Part shown: positions 24,055-35,702 of the stretch, in pieces
How the letters are laid out: every line of letters starts with the position of its first letter
How positions within the stretch are numbered: the stretch's first letter is position 1
Source: Byssothecium circinans
Taxonomy: Eukaryota; Ascomycota; Dothideomycetes; Pleosporales; Massarinaceae
DNA: 64,000 bases
Reading direction: 5' to 3'
Assembly: GCA_010015675.1 (NCBI GenBank)
Contig: ML977004.1
Coordinates: 208,655-272,654, forward strand
Translations under genes and position numbers: made by a program
Notes under the pieces: model-generated
What the model was told of the DNA's origin: nothing
Databases searched by the model: none
The model's input: the letters and a program-made list of their open reading frames with translations, nothing else

Positions 24055-24661
24055 CTTGCTAGTAGAGGAGAGTAAAGAGAGAGAACGTGGAGTGAAGTGG
24101 GTGGTCGGAGGTCTGGGGAAGGACGGACGGTTGCAGCTAGCCGTGGGCCCTAGCTTCGTTGTAATCGATAGGCACGAAAAGGAATACCAGCAGTTTTGAC
24201 CCGATTGACAAGAAATTATGAGGACAGCGTGAACAATGCTTTGCTTGTCGCAGCAAATGGTACTCCGTACCGAGGTTCCAGTAAATTATTTTGCTGGAAT
24301 GACAGCTGCAGCTAACAAATCCGTTCCGCCGATAATCGCATGATTGGCTCGTGCGTCAAGCTCACGTGACTGATGAATCAGCAGAACAGCGAACCGTCGA
24401 CCTTTGAACCAAGCAGCGAAGAGAAGGAGTTCAATATCCATTCACGCGAACCTGCAACGCCTTAGATGAGGCTACGATACTTGTTTGGCTGTTTCCGAAT
24501 CCACGACGCGGCAAACTTGGAGAAGATTCAGTGCATGACTCAAGAGCGGGGAGAAAGTCAGCAGGACCTGAATCGCGCGCGCGCGTCGCCGTCGCGCTAT
24601 TCCGATTGGCGCTCACGCGTCACTTCACCACACGCCTGCACGCGCGCACGCGTTCATCTCC
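24055..24661. promoter_or_regulatory. Shared divergent promoter region of the carrier and DNA2
   Basis: A head-to-head intergenic region. The DNA2-proximal 120 bases are strikingly GC-rich with CGCG runs and contain two ACGCGT motifs; the carrier side is more balanced. Confidence 0.6.
24615..24653 (+). promoter_or_regulatory. Two MluI cell-cycle box-like motifs upstream of DNA2
   Basis: ACGCGT occurs at 24615-24620 and 24648-24653, within 50 bases of the DNA2 start codon. The first is followed by CA, matching the extended MCB form ACGCGTNA. In yeasts this motif binds MBF and drives G1/S expression of replication genes. Use of the motif here is inference. Confidence 0.5.
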
Positions 24662-27600
24662 ATGTCAACACGTCAGAAGTCATTCTTTGATCAGGACCAC
24701 AAGCGAAAGGTAGCTAGCGAACATTCATCGTTTGCTTCTGTCACCACTAATAGTCACCAGCCCTTCCACGGCCAATGGCCCCGCCAACGCAACCCTCTCC
24801 ATCCCAACACTACTCGTGACACACCTACTGCTCCACCTCAACCCCACGTCGTAACCGGTCCGCCCATCATGCCCTCCTCGCAGACCCGGAAGAAGCTCAA
24901 GAAATTCCAATTCATCGAAGGAGAACCCACCGTCGACTCGATACAAGCACGAGACGACAAGGAGAACATTGTGCAAGCCCCGGGGGATGCCAACGATATA
25001 GCAACACCAAAGGTGAACAGGATGGTTAAAGATGTGGAACAGCAATTGGAGACACCAAAGCCGAAGGCTGCAACCGCGAAAACGTGCCCTCCTCCCTCGA
25101 CGCCGGTACCGAGGCTTCCTCTCGCAGAGTTGGTTGGCAATGTAGACGACTTGAGCCGACAGCAAACCAAACCAGATGTGTCCCCAGAAGAGCAGTTGTT
25201 TTGGCGCGGCTCGCAACCAATAACTACCCCGCTTGTCACTAGGAAGCGCGCAAGGAGCTCGTCACCAGCTGCGCCGTCGCAGGAGGAGTCGGGTTCGGCC
25301 CGGAAGAGCGTGCATACACCACTGATGGACCCGGCCAAAGAGCTCTGGAACCGATACACCAACAGCAAGGGCACAACAGGTGTAAAGTCCGTCGCATTCG
25401 CCCACCTCATCAGCGACGCATCACCTCGATCGTCCGCAACAGCTGGGAGCGTCAGTGGCCTGCGGCGGTGGGCTAGCTGCGGAGTGGAGTTTCCTGCATC
25501 GGTGCGAAAGAGGCGGAGGGTTAATGGGGGATTCAAAGCGGAGAAGGAGCGAAGTGGTGACATTTCCCGTCTATCTAGCTCGGACGGCCTGGCTCAAGGC
25601 CAACAACCGCCCAAGAAGTCGAATCTGGTCCTCATGATGGAGCAGATGCAGGAGTCGATCCCAAAGGAGTACTCAAGAGGCTCTACGCAGCTACCCTCCA
25701 GCTCATCACCGCTGCCTGAATCTGATCGTCGAGCTCCGACCGCCAATGAATCACCTCTACAGCAGCGTGGCCGACGTGTGAATGGCAGGCACGATGATAC
25801 TTCTGGGACTCTGCAAGGGGAAAAGGACTTGGCAGATGATGGCGACGATTTCATGGGCGAGCGGAGGCGTTCAGGATCTTCGGATGAGTTCGGAGACGAC
25901 GACTTCGATGCTGACATGGTGGAGGCTTTGGAGGCGTCGACCGTCTCACCCAAGCCACAGGATGATCGCGCTACTTTACCTGCAGAACCATCGCATGTTC
26001 CTTCGAATCCCCTACCCCAAGCACCGGTTGCGCCCCCTGCCAATGATGCAGATAGCGATGATGAATTTGGATTGGATGAGGATGACTTCGCCGCCGATCT
26101 TGAACAGGTGGCATCGCTCTACGATACTAGAGATACCGAGTCTCCTCGGGAGTCGCATGTAAATGTAGAGAAGAGCGCGTCAGTGGCTAGTATGGTTGAG
26201 ACTCCTCCTGCTGTTATCAATCTTGTGGATGAGGATGAAGAGTTCGGCGATGATATAGACGCGGATGAGTTCGCAGCTGCCGAATTTGCCGCTACTCAAG
26301 CACCTGAAACGATTGTACGTAGACCAAGAACCATCTGATGAATAAACACTAAGTTTTAAAGAGTGAACAGGACACAAGAGCCATCCAACGTTACTTGATC
26401 AAGTCTGTGGATGAAGGTTCCTGGACAACCGAACACGGTCATCCGATGCCTCAAAAGGTGCGCATATAGCTTAATTTTCTACAATACCGTTCGCTAACAC
26501 GATGTAGATGCTGCTCGTTGAAGAGGAGAAGACCAAGTTGTTCAAAGTCATCATTCTTCGGCAAGCGTGGTATGACACACCCTGCACCCCAGAGTCCTTC
26601 GTCCACGTCATTGGACAATTCACTAAGACCGGAGAATGCATCATCGACAACTACCACAACATGCTTATCCTCCACCCGGACCATCTAATTTCGGCCACTG
26701 TTGTCGCAGACTCCTTCGGCTGCCTACGACGAGCTGTGCTCCAAGATCGCATCAAGACTACCAGCAAAGCCAACCCACCGATGCTGTACGGTACGCTTCT
26801 GCATGAGTTGTTCCAGGAAGCATTGAAGGTCAACCGTTGGGATACTGAATTCTTACTGGAGACCATTGACCGCCTTCTCCCAGCAAAGTTCGAGACGATC
26901 CTTGAGATTGAGTCCACTTGCGAGGAGGTTAAGGCTCACATGAGCAGCAAATTGCCGGAGCTGCAGTCTTGGGCAGAAGTATTCGTTCGAGAAGAACCAA
27001 AACACGACGCCATTGTTCGCGAGCGAAACGGAAAGCAATCCATCATGAGTATCAACAAGCTCCTCGATGTCGAAGAGCATGTCTGGTCGCCAATGTATGG
27101 GCTCAAAGGCAACATCGACGCTACCGTACAGGTCACCATGCACGATGATCAAGGCGAGCGGACTCTTACTGTGCCTTTCGAAGTCAAGACCGGGAAGAAC
27201 TCGTCCAACGCTGCACACGTTGCGCAGACAGCTTTGTATAACCTCTTATTGTCTAATCGCTATGGTAAATACCCTCTTTGTACCCTACATTGTTCACATA
27301 ACTAACCATGGCAGATGTCGATGTTGCATACGGTATTTTGTATTATCTCGAAACGTCCGACACTAGCCGCATTCCCGCTATCCGTAACGATATTATCCAT
27401 ATGATCATTAAGCGCAACGAGCTCGCTTGCTACGTCCGTGACCGAATCGACCTGCCCCCGCTCCTAAAAGAAGACTTCAAATGCCAGAAGTGCTACGCAC
27501 AAGACCCATGCTTTCTGTACCACAAGCTTGTTGAGGACGGAGAAGGCGAGAGCCTGAACAAGAAAGCCAAGGAGACCTTCGACGATTTAATCAAGTCTCT

Positions 27601-30007
27601 AAAGGCCTCTGATCAAGACTTTATGAAGAAATGGGATACCCTTCTGACCAAAGAAGAATCGGATATGATGAAGTTTAGGCGCGAGCTTTGGACCATGCTC
27701 AGCGAAGAGCGCGAGAAGCTTGGTCGATGCTTCTCAAACGTTGTCTTGGAGGCTGGATCTGGACATGAAGAGAAGAACGGCCAGAAGATCAACCGCTACT
27801 CGTACACATTCGTCAAACCGCACGCAAAGCCAGGCTTTTCGTTTACGGAATCGCAGCTCATTGTTGGCGAGCCGGTTGTTGTCTCGGACGAAAAGGGTCA
27901 CTTTGCGCTTGCTAACGGTTATGTTACCAATGTACGCAAGCGACGCATCACGGTTGCAGTTGACCGTCGTCTACACAACTCTCGGACCAAGCTGCCCGGT
28001 TTCGATTCGCATACCAACCAGAACTTTGCCGGTATCATGGAGGTCACGAAAGAAGGCACGACGATTCCGCGGTATAGGGTGAATGATGAACAAGTCATGT
28101 ACCGCTTGGATAAAGACGAATTCAGTAACGGAATGGCAGCCGCACGCAACAACCTCATTCAGATGATGAACGACAGCGTCTACAAGGCCAAAGACCTCCG
28201 CTCTTTGATTGTAGATGGACGGGCTCCAGCTTTTGGGCCCGCTCCTTCAAACATTCCGCTCCCGCAGTCTTCACAGATGTCCATGAATGCCGATCAGAAG
28301 GCTGCCATTTCCAAAGTCTTGTCAGCCAAAGACTGCGCTCTTGTTCTTGGTATGCCCGGCACAGGCAAAACGACGACCATTGCACATATCATCCGAGCAC
28401 TTGCCACTCAAGGCAAGAGCGTACTCCTCACATCATACACGCACACGGCTGTGGACAACATCCTCCTCAAGCTTCGGGACGATGATCTCGGTATCCTGCG
28501 CCTGGGTGCGGCAGCAAAGATTCACCCAGAGGTACGCCAGTTCGCCACCTTGGCTGCCGAAACCAAAGACAGCCTTGAAGAGCTGCAAAAGTCTTGGATG
28601 GATCCTCCGGTGGTTGCTACGACTTGCTTAACAATCAACCACCCACTCTTTAACCAGCGCATTTTTGACTACTGCATCATCGACGAAGCATCTCAGATCA
28701 CACTTCCCGTCTGCTTGGGCCCCATCCGCATGGCGCAGAAGTTCATCCTCGTCGGTGATCACTATCAGCTGCCCCCTCTCGTACAGAACAAAGAGGCTCA
28801 AGTAGGCGGCCTGGATGTATCCTTGTTCAAGCTACTATGTGAGAGGCACCCCGAGGCTGTCACTTGCCTAGAGCATCAATACCGCATGTGTGCCGACATC
28901 ATGCTTCTATCCAACACCTTCATCTACTCGGGCCGCCTCAAGTGTGGAACTGCATCCGTAGCGTCACGTCAACTCACCCTTCCCAATCCCTCCGGTCTAC
29001 AAAATCACCACCACAAGTCGCACACGTCCCGCGGCTTCACCCAGTACACATGCCCTAGCCCCACCTCTTCAACATGCTGGCTCTCACGCACTCTCGCCCC
29101 ATCTGCGCCCGTCGTCTTCATCAACACAGACACCATCTCCACCACTCTAGAAACCCAATCCGGCCCCCGCATAACCAATACCCTCGAAGCGCGCCTCGTA
29201 ACCCAACTCACAGTCTCCCTCCTCTCCCTCGGGGTCCCCGCCTCGGAAGTTGGCGTCATAGCTTTCTACCGCAGCCAACTAGCCCTCCTCCGCTCCTCCC
29301 TCGCCTCCGCGCACACACAGACGCAATCCTCCGAACTCGTCGCGCCCGTCACAGGCCCCGGCACCGCAGCGGTCGAACTCCACACGGCAGACAAGTTCCA
29401 GGGCCGCGACAAGGAAGTCGTCATCGTATCCTGTGTTCGCAGCAACGACGACGGCATCATTGGCGACTTGCTCAAGGATCGGCGACGCGTCAATGTCGCG
29501 CTCACGCGCGCTCGGTCGAAACTTGTTATTTTAGGGAGCGAGAAGACGCTTTCTGCCAACGAACTCCTGAGGGATATCGTCAAGCTGTGTCGGAGTAAGG
29601 GATGGGTTCTCGATCTCGCAAGGGATATGGTGGATAGCCACGCCTTCGACGAGGGCATCACGCAGACGAATAAAACACCCTCGGCGCCCCCACGTTTCGC
29701 GAAACATCCTTCTCCTACTCCTACGCCTACGGCGGCGAGTAAGAAGAGCCCTACGCCTAGTCCGACGAAGAAGCGCAAGGCTTTGGGCGATATCACGTTG
29801 AGTGCTAGTCAAGGCAACGTGCAGCAGCCACAGAAGAGGACGAAGATTGGAACAGCAACAGGGAGTCAGAAGGCGCCGTCGGGGAGTCCCGACAAAATGA
29901 AGACGGGGCGGGGATTGAAGACGCCTGGAAAGGTTTGTCTGGCGGGGAAGAGGGGGGTTTTGGAGGGGAGGCCGGTGTTGAGGAATGTTTATGATGGCGC
30001 TGTTTGA
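24662..30007 (+). CDS. DNA2: DNA replication helicase/nuclease Dna2
   Basis: Four exons (24662-26314, 26371-26457, 26508-27264, 27315-30007) give 1,729 residues. The long N-terminus is disordered with three acidic D-E-F-G-type segments. The RecB-type nuclease core shows GTLLHELFQ, GLKGNIDATVQV and PFEVKTGK. Four iron-sulphur cysteines are GCLRRAVLQ plus C-x2-C-x5-C (CQKCYAQDPC). The SF1 helicase motifs are GMPGTGKTT, DEASQ, VGDHYQLPPLV, YRM, DKFQGRDK and VALTRARSK. Dna2 trims long Okazaki flaps and resects DNA ends together with RPA. The acceptor of intron 1 could also be nine bases earlier (at 26362), adding S-E-Q in frame. A basic S/T/P-rich C-terminal extension follows the helicase. An in-frame ATG at about 24869 is a possible shorter start. 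Confidence 0.96.
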
Positions 30008-30944
30008 TACATGAGTCACGGAAAGGAGAGAACAGTCTGGTTTGGTGTGGTGCGAGGAGGGTGGAGGAATGGGAGGGAAGAGATCTACACACTCGCGTTC
30101 TCTCACGTATACGGTGCCAGATGGGAATGCAGGATCTGCTCTGATCGATAACTAGTTATTTATGTTGATGGTCTAGATGAGTATGAGGGATTAGGATGGG
30201 TTTATATTGCATGGCAGCAGTGTTATTGGGTATGAAGCATGTCGTTAGTATTGGATTAGCGAAGCATCGTTTGGGTATGAGAAACATGGCGTAGCATGGC
30301 AGAGCAGGGTAAGGCAGGGTATGGCGTAGCTAGCAATAACACAGTACAATACAGTAGTTGCATAGTATAATATGGCGATGGAAAAACATCGAATCCTCTG
30401 GAGTCCAGCTTATATGCTATAACGTCAGATATATTTTATTTTCCGGCAACGGGAGTACACCTCAGCTCAGTTTAGGGAGCGGGGGAACATGGTGAAGAAA
30501 CTTCCCTACTTCCTACCATCCCCTCGCTCACGACAAAGACGCAAAAGATACATTTGACTGGTTGGTTACCGACTGGGAGAGGATGACTATCGAGCTTGGA
30601 GAAAACATCAGAGAAACAGTGTTGTATGCATAAACAGCGCCATAAGATGGTAGAGCGGCGGTTACCATAGGAGCGGAAGGCTTGAATATTCAAAAAGATA
30701 ATGGAAGCTGTAACGCAGAAGATCAAGAACTTGGTCATTGATACTTTGTCTCGACCGAAGAATCACAATACAGGAGCAGCAACAAGCTGGGTATTTAAAC
30801 GAAACGAGATGCTGAAATCGATAAATGCAGAGCATGAAAACCGACGCCCAAGGCAAGTCGTAGCGTGGTATAGTGCCAGCAAAGAAGCAAGCCTCCTCTT
30901 CATCCCCCAAAAACACACCCTCCTTCTTAAACCCCAACGTCTTC
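30008..30944. other. Intergenic region between convergent genes
   Basis: 3' flanks of DNA2 and of the minus-strand membrane protein. Contains short GGCAGGGTA/TGGCGTAGC-like echoes near 30.3 kb but no real repeat array and no supported ORF. Confidence 0.65.
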
Positions 30945-31676
30945 CTACGGCGACACCGTATGCACAATCGTCGGTACCGCCGGCATTTCCGGCATCGACG
31001 CGTTCTCCAGCGAACTACTCGCATAATACCTCATACTCGTCGACCTCGTACTCCTTGGCCTCGACATCGAAATCGTTGTTCCAAAACTCTCCCCACTATC
31101 CCGACGAACACTTCCACTCTCCCTCCCGCTCATCCCACTAAACCCGCTGAACCTACCACTCCCCCCCGTCCACCCACTAACACCAGTCCCCTCACTCCCC
31201 ATCGTATCCCCTTCCTCCCCTACAGGCGTAACCTGCAAAGGAATCAACTGAACCGTACTCGCTCTCCGATCAACCACATCCGTATCAATATACAAACTCA
31301 CACTCGTGCCTCTGTGTCGACTGAACATGCTCGACTTCCTGCTCACCGCGTCGTCTTCTTCATCGTTCGGCTTCGCGGCAGCGTTGGCGAGGAGGCTTGT
31401 TTTATCCGTGGATTGGGCGCGGAAGGGGTGGTAGCGCGTGGCTCCGCGGATTTCGGGGGGTACCTTTAGTTGGTTTCGGGCGCGGCGTCGGCGGAGTATG
31501 AAGATTATGAGGGTGCTGAGGAAGGCGGCGATGAATCCGAGGACTAGCGAGCCGAGGATTATGCTACCGGTGTTCCAGAGTTTGGTGGGTTCGGGGGTTG
31601 GAGTTGGAGTTGGAGTCGTGGTCGGTGAGGGGGAGGGAGAGGGAGAAGGTTGGTCGTTTGTCGGTGTGGGTGCCAT
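30945..31676 (-). CDS. Single-pass membrane protein, S/T/P-rich, unknown function
   Basis: A single exon of 243 codons. The order is a short P/T/S-rich N-terminal ectodomain (residues 1-32), one transmembrane helix (about 36-60, IILGSLVLGFIAAFLSTLII), a strongly basic membrane-exit segment RRRRARN, and a roughly 175-residue cytoplasmic tail rich in S, R, G and T. No signal peptide precedes the helix, so it is probably a signal-anchored type III protein. No family was recognised; the tail looks disordered and could be phosphorylated. Confidence 0.72.
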   Translation of the reverse strand: MAPTPTNDQPSPSPSPSPTTTPTPTPTPEPTKLWNTGSIILGSLVLGFIAAFLSTLIIFILRRRRARNQLKVPPEIRGATRYHPFRAQSTDKTSLLANAAAKPNDEEDDAVSRKSSMFSRHRGTSVSLYIDTDVVDRRASTVQLIPLQVTPVGEEGDTMGSEGTGVSGWTGGSGRFSGFSGMSGRESGSVRRDSGESFGTTISMSRPRSTRSTSMRYYASSSLENASMPEMPAVPTIVHTVSP

Positions 31677-32994
31677 GACGATGGGATGTGTTGACGGGAA
31701 GAGTTATAGAGAGCGATGCAGGGTGCCTTGGACCGTCCCGATATTTTGGAAATATCGAAGTATATAAGCTGGCTTCAGGCTGATGGGAACTGGGCCCGCT
31801 CCGAGCAGGTAGGTGAACAAGCACTCAAGCAAAGAAGATCTTGACCATGCAGGCCATGTACTCATAAAACAACTTTTGTATTATGGGAGTTCCGCGTGCC
31901 TGAAGATCAGGTAGAAGTTATACCTGTTCGTCAAATGAAATCGCGGCGCTTCGAAGTCCTCTCATGACTGGTAGGTAAGATGGCGTTAGCTAAGGAGGCA
32001 CCAAACACGCCAGCACGCCAGCTTCGAGCCAGTTATGATTTGACATGGACTCAGCCTCAGTGTTCCGTGTGGAGTATGTCTCGTCTTGTTCGGGGCCATT
32101 TGTTCCGACACATGAACGGGTTGCAGAGTGCTGGTCTATTATTATTTAGTTACCCAGCATGATTTAACGCGTAGTAAGGATGAGAAGAAGAACCAAGCGA
32201 TCGGCGCAGAGAAAATAGACACATGCTTGACCAGAAAGAGGAAAGACGAGGATCCTGAGGAATGGTACCTGGAACGAGGCGGTGGCACAGACATCTTCCC
32301 CATTCTTAAGCCTCCCTCAAGCCAGCAATTCCGCCATGCACAAAAGTGCAAATTGAGAAAATGAGCCGTACACTGCACGTGCAAGCCTCTTCTCCAAAAC
32401 CTGCCATTTCAGGTCTCTGTGGCTGGAGGAGCTGAAGCGACACAACTTCAGCTCCATCGTAAAGAAGCGAGAAGTCGAGGTAAATAAAATACAGCTCTTC
32501 ACGTAAAAATGGGACCCATCGGTAGCGTATTCCTCCGAGCGATCGATTGCCTTGCAAGTTCCAGCCATGATGGGGCGGCGAAAAATCAAGGTGATGACTG
32601 CGTGGACGTGGAATGTAATTTACATCGTGGGATTCAGGGCGCCCAAGCTTTGGGAGCTTCGCCACTGACGCTACACTTCAACGCATGTGGTGAAGCGAAA
32701 AACTTGAAGCGGTGTGATGAGGCTGTGTCCGATTGGTGAAGAGCGACTGTGTGGTGATGCAAGTGGCTCATGGAAGAAGCCGTTGATGCCATTTTGCAAA
32801 GCTGTGGGTACTCGCGGAGCGTAGTGGACATGGCTGATTTAAGAATCACGTGGAAATTGCTTCCCTAGCAAACCAATAAGGCTCTACGCAACAATTTATG
32901 CAACGAATTAGAGCGCGGGTAGCAAAAGCACGTGCGTGTGAGTATCACTAAGCTTGGAAATTTATGAATTGGAACTGTTTTGAGTTTCCAAGCA
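31677..32994. other. Intergenic region
   Basis: About 1.3 kb between two minus-strand genes. Several short ORFs without support. No transposon ends, repeats or RNA genes recognised. Confidence 0.6.
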
Positions 32995-34654
32995 TTACCA
33001 TGTCCTCCTCCCAACAATCATTGCTTCAGACTCTAGGGGTACGGCTAACACTTCGAGTTCGACCTCGCGGCAAGACCGTCGCGACGCCGACCACACCGCC
33101 TGTTTTTTCTCCTCACTCCACCTCATCAACCTCCAACCCCTCCTTCCACCCCACATCATCGCCGTGAAAGCTAGAATTTGGAGTCCCAAGCAAACTCCAA
33201 CCAAACCGGGGTATATAGTCTTGTCGTACGTGGTGAAGTCCAGAACAGGATTTAGGGGAATACGGGCTCCCCAGCGCTTCAGAGAATAGATACCTGACCA
33301 ACAATAACAGCTATTGAATAAACCAACACAGGCGAGGACAATGATTATAATCGATGGTATAGCAAGTATAGAGTCTTTGACAAGCACGATGTGCCAGTGT
33401 CGGGACCCTTTCGAGAACCTTGCAGTAACATGCGTGAAAAGGGCACTAAGGAATACCAATCCGGTCATCACCAAGACAACGATATTACGGCACCCAATTC
33501 CGATCGGGGGTGTATGCCAAATTATCACCGATGCGATGATAGACGAGGTGATAATTGGCATGGCGGCAAGGAGGAGAAGACGTCGAGGACTGTTGTCGTG
33601 GCCTCCAGAGGAAAATGGTATGGTTTTCGATGGCCTATATGAATAAATCCCACCAGACCATGCGAGTGTGTCGAGATAGTGTTCTACTGTTCGATGCTGG
33701 TTCAAGCTCGGTGCAACTTCTCGTAGAACAAGCCATGCATCGTCTTCTTTAGTCGCCTTTTGTATCAATTCCTCGACGAGTTCGAAACAGGTACGGCGTG
33801 ATGTGAAACCACCTATGGCATTGCTCAGGAGGATTGCCGGCACAATCCATGTCAGAAACATAGCAATACCTATTTCGAATTTAGCGGAAAACGTCAGAAA
33901 TTCGGGGTATTACAACAGTGGCAATACCTATTCTACCACCAGGAGGAGAGGTGTTACCGCCTCCTACACTTGTTACAAAGGCGGAGATGAGCTGGTATCC
34001 ATATAGGAAGGTTGCCAGAAGTGTTCGCAGTCTCTCGTCCGTCCTGGAATCGGACAATCGTTGCGCAGCACGGGTTACAAGCTGGTTGAATTTCCTCCCC
34101 GTAATTCCTTTCTCTTCTGCTCGCTTCTTGATCTCCTCGTAGATATCCTTCGGATTCTCATAGAAGCCCGTCAACTCTTCAAAGGCACCCAAGACTGTTG
34201 CCACCTTCCGAACTTGATCTACATCGCTGGTTCCATACATGCCGACGGCCAAGCAATAACATCTCGACCAGGCTTCCAGCTTCGTCAGCAGTCCTAGCAG
34301 GCTATCGATAGGATCTGCAACGAGGTGAACTAGCATTAGATACCTCTTTTTATCAAGCGGAGACACCTCCATGTTGCTGAGCAACAGGAAAACTGGAATC
34401 AGCCACGTAGAAAGTCGAGGACCGGGGTCCTTGTACCATCCAAAGCCCGCTCCACACATCTTGCGGCAGCCGTCAATGGTGACAACGGGTGCTTCGGGCG
34501 TCGACATCCGTATCCTGTCATCGTTCACGTAGAAGATGGTGTCGTTGGGGTCGAGAGTTCCATTTCGGAGCATCGAGCTAACCGTTGCGAGACAGATATC
34601 TCTGTTGAAACGGTTGGTGGACCAGGGCAGAGAACTGTTGACTAAGCGTCTCAT
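32995..34654 (-). CDS. Multi-pass membrane protein of unknown function
   Basis: Two exons (34654-33928 and 33869-32995) join to 533 residues. The first half has a soluble stretch with GCRKMCGAGFGWYKDPGPR and an LTKLEAWSRCY segment. Hydrophobic segments include LSTWLIPVFLLLSN, MFLTWIVPAILL, LLLLAAMPIITSSIIASVII, NIVVLVMTGLVFLSALF, ILAIPSIIIIVLACVGLF and VGVCLGLQILAFTAMMW. The type resembles uncharacterised ascomycete integral membrane proteins; I assign no function. The intron is 58 nt and lies between 12-bp direct repeats. An upstream hydrophobic ORF (34651-34869) may be an additional first exon, since CACAG precedes the present start codon. Confidence 0.7.
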
Positions 34655-35702
34655 CTGTGTTGTCTTAACGTATGTTCAAAAAATGCCTGTAGCCCAGCAG
34701 AGACCTGCGGCCAAGGGCTTCTTACGCTCATCTGTGTTGTGCTTATCTGCTCCTGCGCTGAACGCAGATGTTTCACAACAAGGTAAACGTCGGTGCCTAT
34801 GATCATACAAAAGAGTGGACATGCTATCGACAATCGTATAGGTGCAGACAATCTCTGGATGAAAAACATCTTCGCTCATCAAGCAGTGACGAGAGAGAAG
34901 AGAAAGGGACGATGTAGAAATCCCATCAAGACAGTGTCTCTTAAGGAGCCGGGAATGCGAATCCTGACGAGTGCTTAGCCACCACGGCATGTCGTGTGGT
35001 CGATATATAACCCTCGACGGTACTCCTTCCCATCAGGCTGAGGCAGCAAACTGCCACCATACCTTTGCCCTTGCAGACGCATCTGCGGGCACATCAAAGG
35101 CTTGCATCCACTCACCATTCAGCGACCTGCTTTTCAGCTCGCTTCCAGATGTCGCAAAACACCATATGCGCCAAGGCTGTTCGCCGGATGCGGAAGTATA
35201 CGAGACCAGTTGTGTGGCTGTGCGCAGCGGGGTAACGCCACGGTAGCAGTCCAGCGAAATCAAAAATCACGCAGGTCTGCAGGTCGAGAACGCGTTCGAT
35301 AAAGGTCGTAAAAGATGAGGAAGACGTCAGCGAGCTGTGTTTGATATTGGGCGAATAGGTCTTAGGTGCTCCAACACGTGGCGAGGTGGTTAGTAGGTAT
35401 TACTTACAGAGTTGTCAACAATCAATTAAGTAGGGCTTACAAGGTACGTTAACTAGTTTTCTATTTTCGGAATAACTGTGAGTTCACATTCCTAACAAAC
35501 TTCCTCAATTGCTAGTAGCGAAGATGTCGCCAGCCGAAACTTATACTGCAAAATATATATATATGTAAACGAAGGAGTGTATTTAATTTAGGAGGATGAG
35601 GTGGGGCACAGACTCCAACTTGCCCTGATACCTATGCATATAGAAACGGAATTAGCTGATAACTTAGATCTCCTCTCCTTCTTTCCTTCAGAATCCTCCC
35701 CT
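34655..35702. other. Intergenic region, possible extra 5' exon
   Basis: The part next to 34655 may hold a first exon of the membrane protein (hydrophobic ORF around 34.65-34.87 kb). Beyond that the sequence is AT-rich, with a short TA run near 35.56 kb and no supported gene. Confidence 0.5.
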
